This document shows, piece after piece, positions 41,492-46,058 of a stretch of DNA of 46,058 bases. A program made the position numbers and the translations under genes. Location: assembly GCA_018715065.1 (NCBI GenBank), contig DVMJ01000001.1:1-46058 (forward strand). The letters are read 5' to 3'. The notes beneath the pieces are model-generated. The model had not been told where the DNA came from, made no database searches, and saw only the letters and a program-made list of their open reading frames with translations. This DNA comes from Fimiplasma intestinipullorum (GTDB lineage: Bacteria > Bacillota_I > Bacilli_A > Erysipelotrichales > Coprobacillaceae). Within the stretch, counting starts at the first letter, position 1. Each line of letters starts with the position of its first letter.

Positions 41492-41520
41492 AAAAGCCCG
41501 GCCAAATCAGCCGGGCTTTT
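41492..41520. terminator. Strong terminator of the pyrF-GH78 operon
   Basis: AAAAGCCCGGC-CAAATCA-GCCGGGCTTTT, an 11-bp perfect stem with A and T tails, 4 bases after the hydrolase stop. Confidence 0.9.
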
Positions 41521-41523
41521 GTT

Positions 41524-43074
41524 CTATTTAGCGAAGTATTTTCGAATGAAGTAGGCCGGTGTCCCACTCCAGGCATGACAGTAACTGTTGACCAGGCGTG
41601 AACCATAAGGCGACACAAAGGGATTCTCTGGGTCAAAGGCTTCAAAGAAAGTATCCGCCCCCATTTCCAGCATGCCTCCCCAATAGCTGACCAGATGATC
41701 ATAGGCTTCTTTTTTCAGATCACAGTCCAAAAGTGCCTGCACCAGATGATGGTGCATATAAGGTGTGGTCATGCCTACCAGCCCAGGTGTCTTGAGGGCT
41801 TGACGCATGACTTCTCGATTCTGACTGTCCGGCAGTACCTTTGCCAGAACCATCCAGACCTGACTGGCCCAGGAAACCTGGCGATCAGCGCCACTGACAA
41901 AACAATGTTTTTCAGGATCATAGAAACGCATGGCTGCCCGTATTGCTTTCGTCAATAAAGCCTCCAGCCATTGGACATCCGTTTCTTGTCCTAAGACTTC
42001 GGCCAGATGCTTCGCCTGTCTAAGTGTATAGATGAGGATGGCCTGTAAACTGGCATGCTTGTCCAATTCCGGCTGCCAGTCAATAAAACAGCCCCAGCCC
42101 TCGATCGGTAAAACGTGAAGATCCTCATCAAATTGTGCAAGGGCGATCTCGATCTGCCGTTTCGCGGTGGGATAAAGATCCTGCACGGTCTTTAGATTGC
42201 CGCTAGCTAAATAGTAGTCATCAAGAACCGAGATAAAGAAGAGCGCATAATCCATCAAGTAAGTATCATCCACCTGTAGGCGGGGCTGTGTAAACAGACA
42301 GGCTCCCACGCGACCGTCATTTTGTTTCAGACCTGCGAATAAATACAAGCAGCGTTTCACCAGATCATTTTCCCGATAGGTCTCGTAGTTGACCAGCGCC
42401 TGTAAGCGCAGATCTCCCAGCCAAAGACGGCGATCTCTTTTAGGACCATCTTCAAAAACATCCTGCATGCATTCATGCATCGTTCGTACACTCACCGCAT
42501 CCAGTCTTGCCAAAAGCGGATCATCCGTCATCAATGCAGGCAAGGTCCGATCATCAACAGCACTGACGGCTTCCACCTGAATATCCTCAATACAGATATG
42601 GTATTTAGGTGAGGTCTCATGTAAGGTGATTTCCAGATAACGAAACGCATAGCGACGTTCAAAACGGGTCGTCGATGGGATCCAGTCAATGTGGAAAGTA
42701 TCTTCCTGGATCCAGCTGGAACTGATACTTCCCTGATAATCTCCCTTCTCTTCTGCTATCTCACATACTAATTCACCTAGCTTCATTGACAGCAAACAAG
42801 GCGCATCGGCAGGGCTGCCGACATTGTTTAAAGTCAGGCTGACATAGCCGACATAATGATTCCCAAAATCGAAACAAATCTTCTCACCAGGGTGTAGTTC
42901 ACTAGGCATAAAAGGCTTTTTTTCTTGCACCACCCAGTCTTCTCCTTTTTTGGCATAAGTAATGATTGCCTGAGGGTGCACCCGCTCACGTTTGAGTTCG
43001 GGTCTGAGCCTTTCCGCCTCAGCCACAAAAGCGTCATTGACTTCCATATGGAAGTTTTCCAGGGTATTTCGCAT
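41524..43074 (-). CDS. GH78-like alpha-L-rhamnosidase family protein
   Basis: 516 residues from ATG 43074 (AAGGAGGA 7 bases upstream; ATG 43080 is too close). An N-terminal beta-sandwich (to about 175) is followed by an (alpha/alpha)6 barrel with VFEDGPKRDRRLWLGD, the typical GH78 DGPKRDR segment, then WGCFIDWQPELDKHASLQAI and SHAWS-like CHAWSGTPAYFI near the end. It is shorter than many GH78 enzymes and has no signal peptide, so it should act in the cytoplasm on imported oligosaccharides. Its pairing with pyrF is odd and gives no clue to substrate. Activity on rhamnosides is not proven. Confidence 0.8.
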   Translation of the reverse strand: MRNTLENFHMEVNDAFVAEAERLRPELKRERVHPQAIITYAKKGEDWVVQEKKPFMPSELHPGEKICFDFGNHYVGYVSLTLNNVGSPADAPCLLSMKLGELVCEIAEEKGDYQGSISSSWIQEDTFHIDWIPSTTRFERRYAFRYLEITLHETSPKYHICIEDIQVEAVSAVDDRTLPALMTDDPLLARLDAVSVRTMHECMQDVFEDGPKRDRRLWLGDLRLQALVNYETYRENDLVKRCLYLFAGLKQNDGRVGACLFTQPRLQVDDTYLMDYALFFISVLDDYYLASGNLKTVQDLYPTAKRQIEIALAQFDEDLHVLPIEGWGCFIDWQPELDKHASLQAILIYTLRQAKHLAEVLGQETDVQWLEALLTKAIRAAMRFYDPEKHCFVSGADRQVSWASQVWMVLAKVLPDSQNREVMRQALKTPGLVGMTTPYMHHHLVQALLDCDLKKEAYDHLVSYWGGMLEMGADTFFEAFDPENPFVSPYGSRLVNSYCHAWSGTPAYFIRKYFAK

Positions 43075-43089
43075 GGGCATTCCTCCTTC

Positions 43090-43950
43090 TCATCGATAAG
43101 CATTGATATCCTGTTTTGCCTGCAGCGCGGCCTCTCTTACAAGATAACCATAATCTTTTAAGGACCGTTTTGTCAAGTCCTCTTTGGATCCATAGGCTGG
43201 ATAGAGAATGGAGCGTGAAGCTGAGATCAATGCTCCGAATCCCTGCGCATCATAGAACCCTGTGAGATCCTTACCGCGTGCACCCTGAGCACCATAACCG
43301 GGTACCAGAAAACAAGTCTCAGGCAACTGCTGGCGGACCTGTTGGGCTGCCTGTGGATAAGTCCCGCCAACAACAGCACCGACAACCTGTCCATCATCCA
43401 ACTCTGCAAGCATACGTGCGATCTTCTGATATACCAGCTGATGATCGGGCAATTCCAGATCCTGCAGATCGCCCGAAGACGGATTGGATGTCTTGACCAG
43501 CACAAAGATCCCTTTCTCATGTGCTTTAGCCTGATGGATAAACGGCAGCAGGCCATCCCTACCCAGGTATGGATGAACCGTCAGAGCATCTACACTTAAA
43601 GGTCCCTCTTCCAGATAGGCCTTGGCATAAGCCTCACAGGTCGATCCGATATCACCGCGTTTGGCATCCAATATCACCAGCAGCCCTTTTTGCTTCGCGT
43701 AAGCAATCGTCTTCTCTAAAGCCAGGATCCCCTGGCTGCCGTATATTTCATAGTAGGCGGACTGCGGTTTTACCGCCACACATTGATCCGCCACCGCATC
43801 GATGACCATTCTATTGAAATGAACGATTTTCTCTGGAATCGACCCGCCTGGCAATGCCTCAGGAAAATAGGACGGTATGGGATCCAGTCCCACCACTAAA
43901 CAGCTATCCTTCTGTATGATTTTTTCATTCATTCTTGTTTTCCAACTCAT
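43090..43950 (-). CDS. pyrF: Orotidine-5'-phosphate decarboxylase (type 2)
   Basis: 286 residues, the size of the longer type-2 PyrF group. VVGLDPIPSYFP near the start, VAVKPQSAYYEIYGSQG, and the catalytic block LVILDAKRGDIGST, with a C-terminal phosphate-binding loop (VPGYGAQGARGKDL). Role: final step of UMP synthesis. GGGAGG lies 8 bases before the ATG. No other pyr gene is visible. The IS element starts only 28 bases upstream of the start codon and separates the gene from any native promoter. Confidence 0.93.
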   Translation of the reverse strand: MSWKTRMNEKIIQKDSCLVVGLDPIPSYFPEALPGGSIPEKIVHFNRMVIDAVADQCVAVKPQSAYYEIYGSQGILALEKTIAYAKQKGLLVILDAKRGDIGSTCEAYAKAYLEEGPLSVDALTVHPYLGRDGLLPFIHQAKAHEKGIFVLVKTSNPSSGDLQDLELPDHQLVYQKIARMLAELDDGQVVGAVVGGTYPQAAQQVRQQLPETCFLVPGYGAQGARGKDLTGFYDAQGFGALISASRSILYPAYGSKEDLTKRSLKDYGYLVREAALQAKQDINAYR

Positions 43951-44018
43951 CTCTTTTGCCTCCCTTATCCTAAAAAAAAGGGGCTGTAACGAAATAAAAG
44001 ATTGATACAGTCCATGAA

Positions 44019-44072
44019 AAAAGGCAGTGCTGTCAGTGTGATACTGATATTCACTGCCTTTTGTGATATAAT
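44019..44072 (+). promoter_or_regulatory. Transposase promoter behind an anti-readthrough hairpin
   Basis: An 11-bp stem, AAAAGGCAGTG with CACTGCCTTTT, is followed directly by extended -10 TGATATAAT (TATAAT 44067-44072). The start codon at 44079 is only 6 bases further, so the native transcript would be essentially leaderless. No ribosome site is present. Confidence 0.6.
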
Positions 44073-44078
44073 TAGATC

Positions 44079-45593
44079 ATGATAAGCACAACAGGATCTA
44101 ATTACGAAACTAATTATAACGCAATTCAGTTATCTTTACCACTAGATTTGGGTATAAAAATTGATCCCGATGATGAGGTTGTTTCTTTCTTAAAGGCGCT
44201 GGAAGGAGTAGATCTTAAAAAATATCTGAAAAGAGAAGAGCGTCGTGGTAGAAAGGGATATGATAACGTCTTGCTTCTTAAAGTTGTTCTTTTTGCTCGG
44301 ATGGTCAGTGACTGCGATGTAAGAAATCTGGAATCTCTATGTAAGCATGATATTCGATTCATGTACATCATGCAGGAGGAAACACCCAGTCACATGACTT
44401 TTGATCGTTTCATGAAGGACTATCTCGTAGACGATATTGACCATATCTTTTTTGATATAGTTAATAATATCTGTCATTTAATGGATGCTGACAGATCTGT
44501 TCAATATATTGACGGTACCAAGTTTGAGGCGAATGCCAATCGCTACAAATTTGTCTATAAGAAGCGGATCATGAATGCCAGAAATAAACTTTTTTCAAAG
44601 ATCACAGAGGATATTGTGCGTCTAAACAAGGCAAGAGGATTCGATTTTCGCTATCATTACGATTATTGCGCTCAAGAAATCGGTTATATCGTACAGTATC
44701 TGATGGAGGTCATGGTTCAAAGCAACATCACACCAACTTATGGAAAAGGGAAACGTAAAACGGAAATCCAGCGATTCTATGATCTTTTTTTAGGATATTA
44801 CTGCAAGTTGGATGAGTATGAAAACTGGCTGGACATCATTGGCGATGAACGGAACAGTTGTACGAAGACGGATCATGACGCTATCATGGGAGCGCTCAAG
44901 ATTGATTATTATAATCAGAGCGGGATCAGCACACCATGCTATAATGCACAGATAGCAGTCAGTGATGGTGTCATAGTCAATGCGGATATCTATCAAAGAC
45001 CGGCAGATGCGAAAACCTTTATTCCATTAGTAGAAAAATATCATGAGAATACGGGAGAATATCCAGAATACACAATGGCAGATGCAGGATATGGGACCTA
45101 TGACAACTATATGTATTGTGCAAAAAACGGAATAGAATTAGCGATGAAATATCCAATGTATGCAAAGAAACACGAAGCTGCATTTAAAAAGAAGATATTT
45201 GACAGCCGGAACTGGGAAACGAATGAACAGGGTTATAAGGTATGTCCGAATGGACAGGTATTTGATCAATATGCAGGAGAAAGATACGATGAAAGCGGGA
45301 AATATCTGCGGATCATACAGAAATATACCAGTAAGGAAGGGTGCCTGGGATGCCCATTTCATGGAAAGTGCTGCAAACATGCGGAACAGGAGCGAAAGAT
45401 ATTGTCCCGAGATGTGGTGCTCAATGAGTTCTATGGAGAGGTAGATAAGAAATTATCCACAGAATATGGGAAAGAATTGAAAAAACAGAGGAGCATCCAG
45501 GTGGAAGGAGCATTTGGAGTCATTAAACAGGACATGGGATTTACTCGGTTTACGAGAAGAGGACTGAAGTGTGAAAATAAAATTTGTTATTAA
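44079..45593 (+). CDS. IS1182-family transposase, C-terminally interrupted
   Basis: 504 residues. The N-terminal DUF772-type domain includes YLKREERRGRKGYDNVLLLK; the DDE catalytic domain has Asp in VQYIDGTKFEAN, Asp in TMADAGYGTYDNYMY, and Glu in QVEGAFGVIKQDMGF. A CxxC-type zinc motif (CLGCPFHGKCC) lies before the last block. The reading frame runs TRFTRRGLK and then leaves homology (CENKICY, stop). The natural continuation, VKMEFLIVCLGYNLKKYHKY, is found at 45745-45843 after a 172-bp insertion. All three catalytic residues are retained, but the last helix is lost. Confidence 0.88.
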   Translation: MISTTGSNYETNYNAIQLSLPLDLGIKIDPDDEVVSFLKALEGVDLKKYLKREERRGRKGYDNVLLLKVVLFARMVSDCDVRNLESLCKHDIRFMYIMQEETPSHMTFDRFMKDYLVDDIDHIFFDIVNNICHLMDADRSVQYIDGTKFEANANRYKFVYKKRIMNARNKLFSKITEDIVRLNKARGFDFRYHYDYCAQEIGYIVQYLMEVMVQSNITPTYGKGKRKTEIQRFYDLFLGYYCKLDEYENWLDIIGDERNSCTKTDHDAIMGALKIDYYNQSGISTPCYNAQIAVSDGVIVNADIYQRPADAKTFIPLVEKYHENTGEYPEYTMADAGYGTYDNYMYCAKNGIELAMKYPMYAKKHEAAFKKKIFDSRNWETNEQGYKVCPNGQVFDQYAGERYDESGKYLRIIQKYTSKEGCLGCPFHGKCCKHAEQERKILSRDVVLNEFYGEVDKKLSTEYGKELKKQRSIQVEGAFGVIKQDMGFTRFTRRGLKCENKICY

Positions 45594-45741
45594 TCGAACA
45601 AAATATTGATATTGCAGATATTGCTTATGATAAAAACAAATTCGTTAGTATTATTCTAAAATCGCTTAGGATAATAATAAATTTGAATTTTGATTAAGTA
45701 TTTGTGTCCGATCGACGTAGTCGGGCGGAAATGGAGGTAAA
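45570..45741 (+). other. 172-bp AT-rich insertion splitting the transposase gene
   Basis: The boundaries are set by rejoining LK to (N)VKMEF: sequence after CTGAAG (45564-45569) and before AATGTAAAG (45742-45750) does not belong to the transposase. The insert is AT-rich, contains a hairpin (TATTATTCT/AGGATAATA, about 45650-45677), a frame reading IEQNIDIADIAYDKNKFVSI, and a GC-rich 3' end with stem CCGAT/GTCGG (45708-45724). It has no terminal repeats or clear target duplication. Identity unknown. Confidence 0.65.
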
Positions 45742-45852
45742 AATGTAAAGATGGAATTTCTCATCGTATGTCTAGGCTATAATTTAAAGAAATATCATAA
45801 ATATCGCCTGAAGAAGGAAAAGGAAGAACGGGAGAAATTGCTTCACAATTAA
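45742..45852 (+). pseudogene. Detached transposase C-terminus
   Basis: NVKMEFLIVCLGYNLKKYHK followed by a Lys/Glu-rich tail and stop (LLHN, TAA 45850-45852). It is the missing C-terminus of the transposase. An ATG at 45751 with GGAGG at 45734-45738 could allow separate translation, but no protein function is expected. Confidence 0.75.
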
Positions 45853-45947
45853 CAATGGATACACATGAAAAAAAACAAATGATAACCGGTAGAGGGGTAT
45901 TGCGCCCAAAAACAGGAAAAACAGAAGAAAAATCAACCTAAAGAATG

Positions 45948-45984
45948 CATCTTGAGACCAGTGGAAGATAAAAGATGTTTTTTT
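45948..45984 (+). terminator. Terminator inside the IS right end
   Basis: CATCTT and AAGATG, with T7 following, separated by an 18-base loop. The same arrangement is visible in the remnant near 28750. Confidence 0.6.
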
Positions 45985-46058
45985 ATTGTCTAAAAGCTGA
46001 AAATGAAAAGAGCTGAAACAAATCAACTCTTTCAAAAAGTTATTTTGTTACAGCCCCT

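Larger units (their letters stand above)
43979..46058 (+). mobile_element. IS1182-type insertion sequence (right end at window edge)
   Basis: The left terminal repeat AGGGGCTGTAACGAAATAA (43979-43997) matches the inverted right end at 46040-46058 (18 of 19). The element is 2080 bp and ends exactly at the window edge, so its right flank and target duplication cannot be checked. It carries one transposase gene, broken as described. A hairpin (AAAAGGCAGTG/CACTGCCTTTT, 44019-44062) lies between the left end and the transposase start and should block outside transcription. A terminator-like hairpin lies at 45948-45984. Confidence 0.88.

Noticed and set aside
45570..45741. Group II intron or complete IS200/IS605-type element
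   Set aside because: It is too short, with no domain V sequence, no protein gene and no diagnostic terminal hairpin pair.
28642..46058. Composite transposon between two IS copies
   Set aside because: The copy at 28642 is a decayed, internally deleted remnant, and the intervening genes are ordinary chromosomal genes.
1..46058. CRISPR array, rRNA operon or replication origin
   Set aside because: No regularly spaced repeats, no rRNA sequence, and no DnaA-box cluster were seen.

Overview
The window looks like a Bacillota chromosome, probably a gut-type Erysipelotrichia (inference). The signs are strong AGGAGG ribosome sites, TTGACA/TATAAT promoters, T-tailed terminators that often begin at stop codons, a QueT transporter under a preQ1 riboswitch, a DUF1836 protein and an IS1182-type insertion sequence. 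Nearly all genes are on the minus strand. No intact tRNA, no rRNA and no CRISPR array is present.

Layout. 1-533 is the right end of an integrated element: an excisionase-like gene, three 9-bp direct repeats, and the 3' part of a tRNA-Ser(CGA) that marks the attachment site. 583-2067 is an autoregulated MarR / flavodoxin / membrane-protein operon. 2105-9599 is housekeeping and signalling: an EAL phosphodiesterase with a degenerate GGDEF domain, riboswitch-controlled QueT, a MATE exporter, a RelA/SpoT-type alarmone synthetase, and two HAD phosphatases, one behind an apparently structured leader. 9626-19139 is a tightly packed eight-gene operon described below. 19403-26248 holds a decayed gene, a Nim-like flavoprotein, an RpiR regulator, a YheO regulator with CBS-PPase operon, an Lsa-like ABC-F gene behind an attenuator, and a ZIP transporter with a DtxR-type operator. 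26410-28549 holds three unknown membrane proteins. 28642-29653 is a graveyard of IS and HicAB fragments. 29664-43950 holds an aldo/keto reductase, a HAD/DUF1836 pair, two ABC exporter genes, a threonine aldolase, the ppk1/ppx pair, a GH78-like hydrolase and pyrF. 43979-46058 is an IS1182-type element whose transposase is split by a 172-bp insertion.

The best candidate for an undescribed system is the 9626-19139 operon. In order of transcription it encodes a dynamin-like GTPase, a small TRAFAC-type GTPase, an unknown 202-aa protein, a pseudo-GTPase homologous to the small GTPase but without its P-loop, a membrane VWA protein, a membrane-anchored subtilisin with a cytoplasmic Sel1-like part, and two proteins that share one N-terminal zinc-ribbon module and a TM helix but carry different outer domains (one is MORN repeats). 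Gene gaps run from -17 to +18 bp, so the products probably act together. They look like a cytoplasmic NTP switch coupled across the membrane to an outer protease and binding proteins. The upstream region carries two perfect palindromes. Its function (conflict/defence, envelope stress or surface assembly) is inference.
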